NCBI RefSeq assembly: GCF_030547005.1
Contig: NZ_JAUOPN010000018.1
Location: 1 to 64,000, forward strand
Direction of reading: 5' to 3'
Origin: Maribacter sp. 1_MG-2023
GTDB lineage: Bacteria > Bacteroidota > Bacteroidia > Flavobacteriales > Flavobacteriaceae
Length of the DNA: 64,000 nt
Every line of letters starts with the position of its first letter. Position 1 is the first letter of the stretch. The notes below the pieces were generated by a model, which ran no database searches, was not told where the DNA came from, and saw nothing but the letters and a program-made list of their open reading frames with translations. This document shows positions 27,881-36,563 of the stretch, piece by piece. Both the position numbers and the translations under genes were made by a program.

Positions 27881-29632
27881 TTAGTACCCCACATTTTGAA
27901 TAAGTGCCTCAGTTCTATTTATTTCTGATTGAGGTACTGGTAAGTAGTACTGTTTTTGATCAAATGGTCTTGTTTCAATTGCAAATTCTTCAAAAGAAAC
28001 ATTTTCAGCAAGATCTTTTGTCCAGCGCATACCTTGTACATCAAAACCAAGATTATCCTCATTTAACCAACGTCGTTCGTCAAAGAAGTTATGGCCTTCA
28101 AAGGCAAGTTCTACTCGTCGTTCTCTTTTTATAGCCTCTAAAAGTTCTGGTCCACTAGCTATAATAGCCGGTTGTAACGCTCTTTCTGAAACTCTACTTA
28201 CATATCTTCTTGCCGTTTCTTCATCACCAGCTCTAAATGAAGCCTCCGCATAATTCAAATAAATTTCTGCAAGTCGATAAATGATGTATGGCCTTCCTGG
28301 GCTGGCTTGTTTTACATTTGTACCTAGTGCCTCATTTTGGAATTTACGCATTGCATAACCAGTTGTAGACCCATGTCTAAAGTTTCCTAAAGTTTGTTGG
28401 TCTTGTGAAAAAGAGTCCAAACCATCTGGGACAACCGTGTTATCTACAGAAATAGAGTAATCAATAGATCTTCCTCTAAAAATTGCCCCTTGATAATTGA
28501 TATTGGCATAAAAACGCATTTCACGGTTCTCATACGGGTTTGAAGTATCATAAGAAGGACTATCGGTAGTGTTACCATCGTCCATATTATAAATTAAAGT
28601 GTGGTTGTGCAATGGTGTAGAAAGACTCCATCCATCAAAACCTCTAGGTGACTGCGCATTGTCCGGCTGTGTCGTAACATCGGTACCAAATCCGAAAACA
28701 CTTCCACCAAAAGGTCTTGCGAACAAAATATCTTGATTTGCTGATAAAAATAGTTCTTGGTAAGCTTTTGCATTTGGTGTACTTATCAAATCTCGATCCC
28801 CTACCAAATCAATAACGGCTGCGGCAGCATCTGCAGCATCTTGCCATTTATTTGGCTTATCATATGTATACAACTCTAGATTAGATGATTGCGGTGCCAT
28901 AGCCGGGTCGTGCAAATCACTTGCCGCATATAATAATGTCCTAGATTTAAGAGCCAAGGCAGCTAATCTTGTAGCTCTACCAAATTCTCCACTATCTCTA
29001 GTCAAAGGTAAAAGCGGTACAATTTCATCGATTTCACTTACTATAAATTCTACAACCTCTTGATAGCTGTTACGTGGTATATTGAAATCATCATCTAGTG
29101 TGGCAGCAGAAGTCAATAATGGTACACCGCCATAGAATTTTAATAATTTTGAATACTGGTTGGCTCTCAAAAATCGCATTTCTGCCTTAAGTGCTTCAAT
29201 TTCATCAGGATTATTTTGTTGTGCCTCACTTTCTTCAACCAATTCCAAAAATACATTGGCTTGCCTTACATAGGTCCAAAGATCTTGCCACTTTTGACCC
29301 AACTGACCTACATTAGCAGAAGTCCACCCTCTAACTACATTGAAACGATCTTGTGCTTGCGTAGCCGCGTTAAAATTCATTCTAGCTTCAAAAGAGGCTA
29401 TCTCCACATTCATGTATCGGGCCCAAAATTGACTTCCAGCCCCAAATGATTCCGTACTGTTATATGTAGTGAATAGTAATAATTCAACTTGCTCGGGAGT
29501 ACTTAATACCAAATCACTGGCAAAAGAATCTCTTACGTCTATTTCTAGACTATCTTCACAAGCCCCCAGTGTAAAGAGAATGAATGTTAGTACTATCGCA
29601 CTATATCTTTTAATTGATTTATAATTTTTCAT
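27881..29632 (-). CDS. SusD-like glycan-binding lipoprotein
   Basis: A 583-residue RagB/SusD protein. The signal ends in a lipobox (FTLGAC, Cys25), so it is lipid-anchored at the outer membrane. Tetratricopeptide-like helices (ALKAEMRFLRANQYSKLLKFYGGVPLL near residue 150) and the C-terminal RRVELAFEGHNFFDERRW...YLPVPQSEINRTEALIQN block are family hallmarks. SusD caps the SusC channel and captures oligosaccharides. It lies 11 bp after susC. The glycan, by context, is a sulfated galactan such as carrageenan. Confidence 0.95.
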   Translation of the reverse strand: MKNYKSIKRYSAIVLTFILFTLGACEDSLEIDVRDSFASDLVLSTPEQVELLLFTTYNSTESFGAGSQFWARYMNVEIASFEARMNFNAATQAQDRFNVVRGWTSANVGQLGQKWQDLWTYVRQANVFLELVEESEAQQNNPDEIEALKAEMRFLRANQYSKLLKFYGGVPLLTSAATLDDDFNIPRNSYQEVVEFIVSEIDEIVPLLPLTRDSGEFGRATRLAALALKSRTLLYAASDLHDPAMAPQSSNLELYTYDKPNKWQDAADAAAAVIDLVGDRDLISTPNAKAYQELFLSANQDILFARPFGGSVFGFGTDVTTQPDNAQSPRGFDGWSLSTPLHNHTLIYNMDDGNTTDSPSYDTSNPYENREMRFYANINYQGAIFRGRSIDYSISVDNTVVPDGLDSFSQDQQTLGNFRHGSTTGYAMRKFQNEALGTNVKQASPGRPYIIYRLAEIYLNYAEASFRAGDEETARRYVSRVSERALQPAIIASGPELLEAIKRERRVELAFEGHNFFDERRWLNEDNLGFDVQGMRWTKDLAENVSFEEFAIETRPFDQKQYYLPVPQSEINRTEALIQNVGY

Positions 29633-29643
29633 GATTATTTTTT

Positions 29644-32600
29644 TTAGAAACTAAAATTAACACCTATAGAATATGTCTTTAACGGAGTATATCGTGCTCC
29701 TCTAAAATTATTATAACCCGTAGCTTCTGGGTCAAGACCTAAATCCCAAATATCAGAGAAGAAAGTAGCGAGGTTATACCCCCTTGCAAATAAGCGAACA
29801 TCAGCAAATTTGATAACCTCCCTTTTAAGGGTATATGACAATTCAACTTCTTTAAGGCGCACAAAAGAGGCGTCAAAATAATAAATATCAGCAAAGCCCT
29901 CGATACCATCGATTTGCCCTCCGCTGTAGGGATCACCCTGTGCAAAGGCTCTTGGATAGATAGAATTTCTATTGTTTGGCGTCCATCTTTCGTTAAATAC
30001 GAATTCTGGTTTGGCTCCTGATTGATCAAAGAATACCAAAGTCTCTGCATCGGCTTGACCTTGGAACAAGAAATTTAGACCAAAGGCTTTATAATTGATG
30101 CCTCCAAAAATACCATATTGAACTTGTGGTATATTAGATGTTGATGTTCTAATAAAGTCATTTGCATCGGCTACACCATCATCATTTATATCCAAATAAA
30201 TAGGCTCTCCTTCTACAGTACCGTCCCTTTTTATTTCAGTGGCATCTACTTGGGCTTGATCTCTAAAAATTCCATCAGTTGGAAAAACTAAATATGAATC
30301 TATTGGTTTTCCGCTTTGCTTTTGAGAGTCTAATATATTATCGCCTTCTGGTAGTGAAATTACTTCGTTACGAGCTTTGGTAAAGTTCATTCCTAAGTTA
30401 TAAGAGAAATTATCGCTTACCTGGTCGTTCCATGCCAATTCAAATTCGTAACCCCAACTTCTAGTTTCACCAATATTTTCAGCTGGAATTTGACTGTTTT
30501 GCAATCCTATAAATCCAGGAATTGCCCCTGATCTGTTCACTAAAATATCTGACCTATCTTGTTCGTAGTAGTTGACATCACCAGATAATCTGTTTTCGAA
30601 AAACGTAAAGTTCAAACCAATGTTCCATAACTGAGCAGTTTCCCAAGTTACATCGGTATTTGCTAATCTAGCAAGATTATAGGTGTTGAAAAAACTTTCA
30701 CCACCCGCTCCTAAAACATAATAATTTGGAAATCTTGTGCCCAATGGGTTGTTTGCGTTTCCTGTATTTGTTCCAAGATCAAATAAGGAAAGAAATTGGT
30801 TAGCGCCAATACGATCGTTACCCATTTCTGACCAAGAAGCCCTAAGTTTTAAACCGTCTATCCAACTAACATTCTCTAAGAAACCCTCTTTGTCTATTGC
30901 CCAAGAGGCTGCAACGCTAGGGAATGTCCCATAACGATTACCTTCTCCAAATCTACTGGACCCATCATAACGCATTGTAAAGTCTACAAAATATTTTTTC
31001 TTAAAATCATACGATAAGGATCCAAAGAAATCTTGCCTTTTGAATTCGGAGCTAGTTCCTCCAGATGACTGTCTATCATCATTGTTACCCTGAAACAATT
31101 CTCCTCTACTAGCATCAGGAAATCCACCTACTTTTGTTGCAAAGAAGTTATTTGAATCGTTCGTCAATCTTTCCATTCCCACAAAGGTGCTTATGGAGTG
31201 GTCGCCAAAAGTATGATCATAATGTAAACGTGCATTATAAATTTGCTCATCAAATTTGTTAAAACTTTCGGTCAAGATACGTTCTGTTCCTTGCTGGTTA
31301 GATCCAATTCTTGGCTCATAAGTTCCATCATCCAATTGTGCATAAAATGTCCATGGCGAATACCAAGATTTTGAATTATTTTCTATTTTTCTGAACCCTG
31401 TAAATCCTTTTATACTTAAGCCTTTTAAAACCTTATCTAAGTTCCAATCTACGGTAAAACGACCCGTTGTCGTGTTCGTAAAGTTATCTTCAAAACCAGA
31501 GTCATTACTAGATGTCAAAATAGGGTTACCTTCATCACCACCACGTGCTGGCAATCCATTTGGGAATCTAGCTATTTCGTTTGGTGGCAAACCATAAATT
31601 AATTTATAGATATTATTGGCATCTACACCTGGCGCGGTCGTTTTGCCAAAACGTGTAGACAAATCAACGCCTAATTTAAAGCTGTCAGTTAAATTGACAT
31701 CAATGTTAGAACGTAGCTGGTATTGCTTGAAACCTAAAGCACCTGAACTGTACAAACCCTTTTGGTCAATAAAATCACCACTTACAAAATATTTAGCTTT
31801 ATCGGTACCCCCTGATACAGAAAGGGAAGTTCTAGATTCTGGCGCGCTTTTTGCCAATACTTCATCAGCCCAATTGGTGTTAGGAAAACCTGCAATTTGC
31901 TCAGGACTAAACACTGGATCAGCATCAGCACCATTAACCCTTTCATTTATTTCATTCTCATATATAGCGAATTGATTGACATTCATCAATTCTGGCCGTC
32001 TAGTAAAAGATGAGATATTGTAAGCGTTAGAGAAATTAATTTTTGGTTTACCGCTCTTACCTCTTTTAGTGGTTACCAAAATAACCCCATTTGCTGCTCG
32101 TGATCCATAAATTGCCGCCGAACCATCTTTAAGAATGGTAAGCGATGCAATATCTTGTGGCGCCAATTGTGAGAATGAACCTGAAGGAACACCATCTATA
32201 AGTATTAATGGACTGTTATTGCCAAGAGTTGACTTTCCCCTAATCAAGATTGTAGTGGCATCATCATCCGTATTGCCGCCAGCACCATTTCCGGCACCAG
32301 GTACACCTCCACGGTCACTTATGATTAAACCAGAAGCCCTACCCGCCAATGACTTGGCAATATCTTTACTTGAAGACTGTTCTATAGCCTCACTACTGAT
32401 GGTACTTACAGAACCGGTAACTTCCCCTTTTTTCTTAGTTGTATATCCTAAAACGACAACTTCGTCTAATTTAGAGGCATCTTCTTCAAGAGTTATATTA
32501 ATTAGAGACTGTCCGTCAACCGGAATTTCCTGTGTGGCATAACCGATATAAGAAAAAACCAATACCTCACCATTGTTAACTGTTAAGGAATAGTTTCCAT

Positions 32601-32835
32601 CAAAATCTGTTTGAGCACCAGTTGTAGTACCTTTTACCACGACACTTGCTCCTGGCAATGGACCTTGAGCATCTGAAATAGTACCCGAGATTACCACTTC
32701 TTGGGCCATTACACTTGTAATACCCATAAATACGCATAGAAAAGCACAAAGTCCCATTCTATGAAATTCTTTAAAATAAAAACCACCCCCCCTAGGGTTG
32801 TTTTTTTTAGCGATTGCTTTTTTCAATTTTTCCAT
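29644..32835 (-). CDS. SusC-like TonB-dependent outer-membrane transporter
   Basis: A 1063-residue SusC/RagA protein. The N-terminus is long and basic before the hydrophobic signal (GLCAFLCVFMGITSVMAQ). A carboxypeptidase-like domain follows (ISGTISDAQGPLPGASVVVKGTTTGAQTDFDGNYSL), then the TonB-box region (LDEVVVLGYTTKKKGEVTGSV), the plug with SPLILIDGVP and DIASLTILKDGSAAIYGSRAANGVILVTTKRG, and a 22-strand type barrel ending in GVNFSF. It imports glycan fragments with energy from TonB. It is the first gene of the long minus-strand locus. Confidence 0.96.
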   Translation of the reverse strand: MEKLKKAIAKKNNPRGGGFYFKEFHRMGLCAFLCVFMGITSVMAQEVVISGTISDAQGPLPGASVVVKGTTTGAQTDFDGNYSLTVNNGEVLVFSYIGYATQEIPVDGQSLINITLEEDASKLDEVVVLGYTTKKKGEVTGSVSTISSEAIEQSSSKDIAKSLAGRASGLIISDRGGVPGAGNGAGGNTDDDATTILIRGKSTLGNNSPLILIDGVPSGSFSQLAPQDIASLTILKDGSAAIYGSRAANGVILVTTKRGKSGKPKINFSNAYNISSFTRRPELMNVNQFAIYENEINERVNGADADPVFSPEQIAGFPNTNWADEVLAKSAPESRTSLSVSGGTDKAKYFVSGDFIDQKGLYSSGALGFKQYQLRSNIDVNLTDSFKLGVDLSTRFGKTTAPGVDANNIYKLIYGLPPNEIARFPNGLPARGGDEGNPILTSSNDSGFEDNFTNTTTGRFTVDWNLDKVLKGLSIKGFTGFRKIENNSKSWYSPWTFYAQLDDGTYEPRIGSNQQGTERILTESFNKFDEQIYNARLHYDHTFGDHSISTFVGMERLTNDSNNFFATKVGGFPDASRGELFQGNNDDRQSSGGTSSEFKRQDFFGSLSYDFKKKYFVDFTMRYDGSSRFGEGNRYGTFPSVAASWAIDKEGFLENVSWIDGLKLRASWSEMGNDRIGANQFLSLFDLGTNTGNANNPLGTRFPNYYVLGAGGESFFNTYNLARLANTDVTWETAQLWNIGLNFTFFENRLSGDVNYYEQDRSDILVNRSGAIPGFIGLQNSQIPAENIGETRSWGYEFELAWNDQVSDNFSYNLGMNFTKARNEVISLPEGDNILDSQKQSGKPIDSYLVFPTDGIFRDQAQVDATEIKRDGTVEGEPIYLDINDDGVADANDFIRTSTSNIPQVQYGIFGGINYKAFGLNFLFQGQADAETLVFFDQSGAKPEFVFNERWTPNNRNSIYPRAFAQGDPYSGGQIDGIEGFADIYYFDASFVRLKEVELSYTLKREVIKFADVRLFARGYNLATFFSDIWDLGLDPEATGYNNFRGARYTPLKTYSIGVNFSF

Positions 32836-33201
32836 AAAGCTTTCTGTTGTTTATTTAAGTTTAGTTTAAGTATTTCATTGTGTTTACTTGTTTGAATTTG
32901 AGTCTGATACGGAATACTCTTAACCCATCTTTAACAATTCTTTTACAAAAGAAGCGGAAGTAGCCCTGTTTTAACTCCAAAAAATTACCTAGTACTAGCA
33001 TTATTCTAACCTTTTTGATTTCTTACCAAATTTTAAGGGTAAATTTTGCGAATATAACATTATCACATCCGCATTTTAAGCACATGTCTAAAAAAAAAGT
33101 GATTTGTAAAGAATAGTAAAAACGAAGAAGCTAAATATTAAATATTAGCGGCAATCATCAATATTAGTGGTAGAAAAAAAGTGTAGATAGTGTAGTCTTA
33201 G
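32836..33201 (-). promoter_or_regulatory. Intergenic leader of the susCD locus
   Basis: This 366-bp gap lies between the anhydrogalactose operon end and the susC start, both read leftward. It must hold the susC promoter. I found no convincing TAnnTTTG box on the minus strand and no copy of the GGTnAACC repeats seen in the alginate locus, so control here must be different, perhaps by the AraC-type protein at 40683-41579. There is no RNA gene or other ORF that I can support. Confidence 0.4.
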
Positions 33202-33522
33202 TTATTTTGAAATCTCCATAAATTCAACAGGAGAACCGTTGTGCTTGATGAAAGCCACCCGAACACCATCACCCGGAGAGAATGTTTCTACCAATATATC
33301 TCTACCTAACAAAGCTTCTTCTATATTATCGACTAGATAAGCCACGTGAGGTATAGTGCGCATCATTTCTGGCATTGGGCTATCAGCATCGAATTTCACC
33401 CACTCTATTGCATACTCATCATTATTGAAATCTGTATAATGTATTTTACCGGGCTCATAATAACCATCCCAGTCTTTTTCTTCTTGTGTAGGTATTCCAA
33501 TATGACTGAATTGATAATTCAT
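33202..33522 (-). CDS. Small VOC/glyoxalase-fold protein
   Basis: A 106-residue protein with a VOC-like layout: FSHIGIPT at the start, then HVAYLVDNIEEAL and a final strand VRVAFIKHNGSPVEFME. In VOC enzymes His and Glu at such places bind a metal; here His7, His60 and the C-terminal Glu are candidates. It overlaps the KDPGal aldolase by 4 bases (ATGA), so it is translated with the anhydrogalactose operon. The function is not known; an epimerase, lactone-handling or sugar-binding role are possibilities that the sequence does not decide. Confidence 0.7.
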   Translation of the reverse strand: MNYQFSHIGIPTQEEKDWDGYYEPGKIHYTDFNNDEYAIEWVKFDADSPMPEMMRTIPHVAYLVDNIEEALLGRDILVETFSPGDGVRVAFIKHNGSPVEFMEISK

Positions 33523-34178
33523 AATGCTATTTTTTTTGTAAAAAGTTTGATTTCGTTTCGTATTGCTATAAAATGATTCTGCAATGCATCAAAATCATTA
33601 TCCTTGATCATTTGCTTATTAAATAAAGAACTCCCCATACCAGCACCCACTACGCCAGCTTCAAAAAAAGAGTTGATATTTTCTTTAGATACCCCACCTG
33701 TTGGCATTAGCTTGATTTGATTTAAGGGTGCCAACACATCTTTTATATATTGCGGACCTAGTTGTGTGGCAGGAAATACCTTTACCGCAGAAGCCCCTAT
33801 TGACCAAGCCTTGTATATTTCACTTGGGGTATATGCCCCTGGAAAAATTGGAATCTGCATTTCAACGCATTTCTTTATAACCGCTTCATCTATAATTGGT
33901 GTTACTATAAACTGTGCTCCTGCTGCAATTGCGGTATCTAAGTCTGCCATAGTACACACCGTACCCGCACCTACATTTAAATCGGGGTAATTTAAACGTA
34001 ACTCTGCTATTATTTCAGCTACGCTAGGCGTATTCATAGTAATTTCTATAGTGTAATAATGTGCACTGATATAGGCGTCAACAATCTGCCTTACCGTATC
34101 TATACCCAAACCTCTAACAATACCCACAATCGGAGTACTATTATATCTCTGCCAAGAAAAAGCTGTTTTATTTTGCAT
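33519..34178 (-). CDS. dgoA: 2-keto-3-deoxy-6-phosphogalactonate aldolase
   Basis: A 219-residue class I aldolase of the KDPG/KDPGal family. It splits KDPGal into pyruvate and glyceraldehyde-3-phosphate in the cytoplasm. The catalytic Glu45 lies in EITMNTP and the Schiff-base Lys133 in KVFPA; GAGTVC and MPTGGVS are phosphate-binding blocks. It overlaps the KDGal kinase gene by 11 bases, which makes KDPGal (not KDPG) the likely substrate. In the anhydrogalactose pathway literature the same step is done by a dau-named protein. Confidence 0.9.
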   Translation of the reverse strand: MQNKTAFSWQRYNSTPIVGIVRGLGIDTVRQIVDAYISAHYYTIEITMNTPSVAEIIAELRLNYPDLNVGAGTVCTMADLDTAIAAGAQFIVTPIIDEAVIKKCVEMQIPIFPGAYTPSEIYKAWSIGASAVKVFPATQLGPQYIKDVLAPLNQIKLMPTGGVSKENINSFFEAGVVGAGMGSSLFNKQMIKDNDFDALQNHFIAIRNEIKLFTKKIAL

Positions 34179-35118
34179 GAATTTGTATAATTTTTTTTTG
34201 CCCTATCAACAGAGCTTTTTCCAAAACTTTATCACCAAAACATATTACTTGCGTATCTTTTAGAAAGGTTTCTAAAGCTAATTTGTACATACTATAAAAA
34301 GGTTCTGTTGCCGCGAGAAAAATTGTCTGCCTCGTACCTTTTAAATAAGAAAGTTCATCTCCTATCAGCATACCGCTCAATAAATAATAGTTATCTTTTT
34401 TATTGGCATCGTTGAGAATATGCCTAGCCCTTATAGAAAAAAGATTTGCGCTCAACTCTCCACTAAAACCAATTTCTAACCCCTGTTTAAATGCATCATG
34501 TCTTTTATTGATCCAATGACATTTCTCTACACTATTCGACAAAATACTATTACAAGAAAACAACTCAAAAACTTCACCTGTCATGAAACTTTTTAAAGTG
34601 CTAAACTCCCCTTTTTTATAATCGATATGTTTACTGTGGGTGCCTGGTAATATGAGAATACCAGATTGGTAAGACTCCAAGTATTTAGCTAGACCAAATG
34701 CCTGTATTTCCTCGCCACGCATCATACCGGATTCTGTTTTGACCCCAGAAATCAATAAAATGGCTAAATTTTCTTTGAAAGACATTACTTGCCAAAGAAG
34801 ACCATCGCCTTGGGTATTAAATGGTATTTGACCATAAGGTAAATTCTGCATCCCAATATTGGAAGAAGCCATACCAGCGGCTATTACCAGCCCTGCCTTA
34901 TTGTTTTCACCAAGATTACTGATTTGACTTTCGAGGTAATTCTTAAAAAACTGAGTTCGGCCTATCTCATTTTGCTGTAAGAATTTTTGGTAAATAATTT
35001 TTACACCTTGATCGGTTTTATGCTCGACCAAAACATTTAACGTTTCGGTCTCTACCAACCTAAGCCTAAAGTTAGAGGTACCCCAATCACAACTAATAAA
35101 ATAATCAGGAATTTTCAT
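34168..35118 (-). CDS. dgoK: 2-keto-3-deoxygalactonate kinase
   Basis: A 316-residue DGOK-family kinase, normal length. The start MKIPDYFISCDWGTSNFRLRLVE holds the ATP-binding DWGTSNFR block; AAGMASSN, LLISGVKTESGMMRGEE and ILPGTHSKH are further family motifs. It phosphorylates 2-keto-3-deoxy-D-galactonate at C6. It overlaps the aldehyde dehydrogenase by 4 bases and the aldolase by 11, so all are translated together. Both the anhydrogalactonate route and the galactonate dehydratase-like route feed this enzyme. Confidence 0.92.
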   Translation of the reverse strand: MKIPDYFISCDWGTSNFRLRLVETETLNVLVEHKTDQGVKIIYQKFLQQNEIGRTQFFKNYLESQISNLGENNKAGLVIAAGMASSNIGMQNLPYGQIPFNTQGDGLLWQVMSFKENLAILLISGVKTESGMMRGEEIQAFGLAKYLESYQSGILILPGTHSKHIDYKKGEFSTLKSFMTGEVFELFSCNSILSNSVEKCHWINKRHDAFKQGLEIGFSGELSANLFSIRARHILNDANKKDNYYLLSGMLIGDELSYLKGTRQTIFLAATEPFYSMYKLALETFLKDTQVICFGDKVLEKALLIGQKKIIQIHAK

Positions 35119-36563
35119 TTGTTCAAAGCCAGTGAAACTCTCTTTTTAATCAAATAATCATCTAATGCATATGTAGAACAATCTACACCTATACCACTAT
35201 TTTTAACACCACCATGAGGCAGATAAATATCATATTTAACTCCATTAAGTTGCACCTCGCCAAATTCCAATTTTTCTGCAAAAAAGTTTAAAGTGTCCTT
35301 ATTTTCTGCAAAAACATAAGAAGCTAAACCGGCATCTGTATTATTCGCCAATTCAATAACCTCTTCTTTCGTTTTAAAGGGAACAATTATTGCCACAGGA
35401 CCAAAAATTTCATGCTGAAGTATTTCTGCATTATTATCTTTCATGCGGATAACCGTTGGTTCAAAATAATAGCCTTTTCCATCAAGAGGATTGCCACCAT
35501 ATACAAGTTCACCGCCTTGGTCTATTGCTTCTTTTACTATTCCATGTACTTTTTTTACCGACCCTTCATTTGCCAATGGTCCCATATCAGGACCGTTTTC
35601 ACGGCCGAATCCGATTTTAGCACTACTGAACTTTGTTGCCAAACCTTCCGTAAATTTATCGATAAGTGATTCGTGAACGAAGAAGCGATTAGGCGCTACA
35701 CAAATTTGACCTGTGTTTCCAATTTTTAATGCAGCTCCGAGATTTATAGCCAACTCTAAGTTAGCATCATCCATTACAATAAAAGGGGCATTACCGCCAC
35801 ACTCCATACTATATCTTTTGATAGATGTTCGTGCACTTTGAACTATAAGTTTCTGTGCCGTTTCAGTTGAGCCGATCATGGTAATTAACCTTGGTATTTT
35901 ACTCTCACATAATGGAATACCCACATCTTTTAAATCACCACAAATTACATTGACAACACCTCTTGGAAAATCTATTTCCGCACAAAGTTCACCTATTATA
36001 TAAGCCGATAAGGGTGAAAATTCAGATGGTTTCAATATGATACTAGATCCTGATGCCAGTGCCGGTCCTAGTTTAAAACCTAGATTTAATAATGGAAAGT
36101 TATATGCCAAAAAAGCAACGGCTACACCTAACGGTTGAGATACCATATGATGTTCATGACTACCGTCTTCATCTTCAATCGGTATATCTTTTCTTAATTG
36201 AATTTCGTCAGAATAGTATTTTAATGAGTTAGTGATACTGGTAAGATCTTCTTCTGAACCTTGCCACGTTTTACCCATTTCATACATGATACTTTCACGT
36301 AGCAAATCGCTATTCTCTATTATTTTATTTCTTAATTTATCAATCCACTGTAACCTGGTCGCTAATGGCATTACTGACCATATCTCGAATCCTTTTTGTG
36401 CAGATTCTAAGGCTCTATTCGTATCTTCAATACTTGCCCATGCAATGGTAGCAGTAGGCTTCTCATCTGCAGGGCATATCACTTCAAAAGTCTTTCCGTT
36501 GGAAGCTTCAGTTAATTGCCCGTCTATATATAATTTTTTATGACCGAATTTCAATGCTTTCAT
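35115..36563 (-). CDS. Aldehyde dehydrogenase, probable 3,6-anhydrogalactose dehydrogenase
   Basis: A 482-residue NAD(P)-dependent aldehyde dehydrogenase. Catalytic residues are Glu254 (YSMECGGNAP) and Cys288 (NTGQICVAPNRF); FNFP-type FLAYNFPLLN and GSTETAQKL form the cofactor site. The gene overlaps the cycloisomerase by 26 bases and the kinase by 4. In carrageenan and agar degraders, 3,6-anhydrogalactose is oxidised to the aldonate by such an enzyme just before cycloisomerisation; this is called DauA in the D-anhydrogalactose pathway. The family alone would also fit succinate-semialdehyde-type activity, but the operon makes the sugar role much more likely. Confidence 0.82.
   Translation of the reverse strand: MKALKFGHKKLYIDGQLTEASNGKTFEVICPADEKPTATIAWASIEDTNRALESAQKGFEIWSVMPLATRLQWIDKLRNKIIENSDLLRESIMYEMGKTWQGSEEDLTSITNSLKYYSDEIQLRKDIPIEDEDGSHEHHMVSQPLGVAVAFLAYNFPLLNLGFKLGPALASGSSIILKPSEFSPLSAYIIGELCAEIDFPRGVVNVICGDLKDVGIPLCESKIPRLITMIGSTETAQKLIVQSARTSIKRYSMECGGNAPFIVMDDANLELAINLGAALKIGNTGQICVAPNRFFVHESLIDKFTEGLATKFSSAKIGFGRENGPDMGPLANEGSVKKVHGIVKEAIDQGGELVYGGNPLDGKGYYFEPTVIRMKDNNAEILQHEIFGPVAIIVPFKTKEEVIELANNTDAGLASYVFAENKDTLNFFAEKLEFGEVQLNGVKYDIYLPHGGVKNSGIGVDCSTYALDDYLIKKRVSLALNK

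Noticed and set aside
32836-33201. Alginate-type operator before the sulfatase-locus susC
   Set aside because: I looked for GGTnAACC repeats and a TAnnTTTG box on the minus strand and found none that fit.
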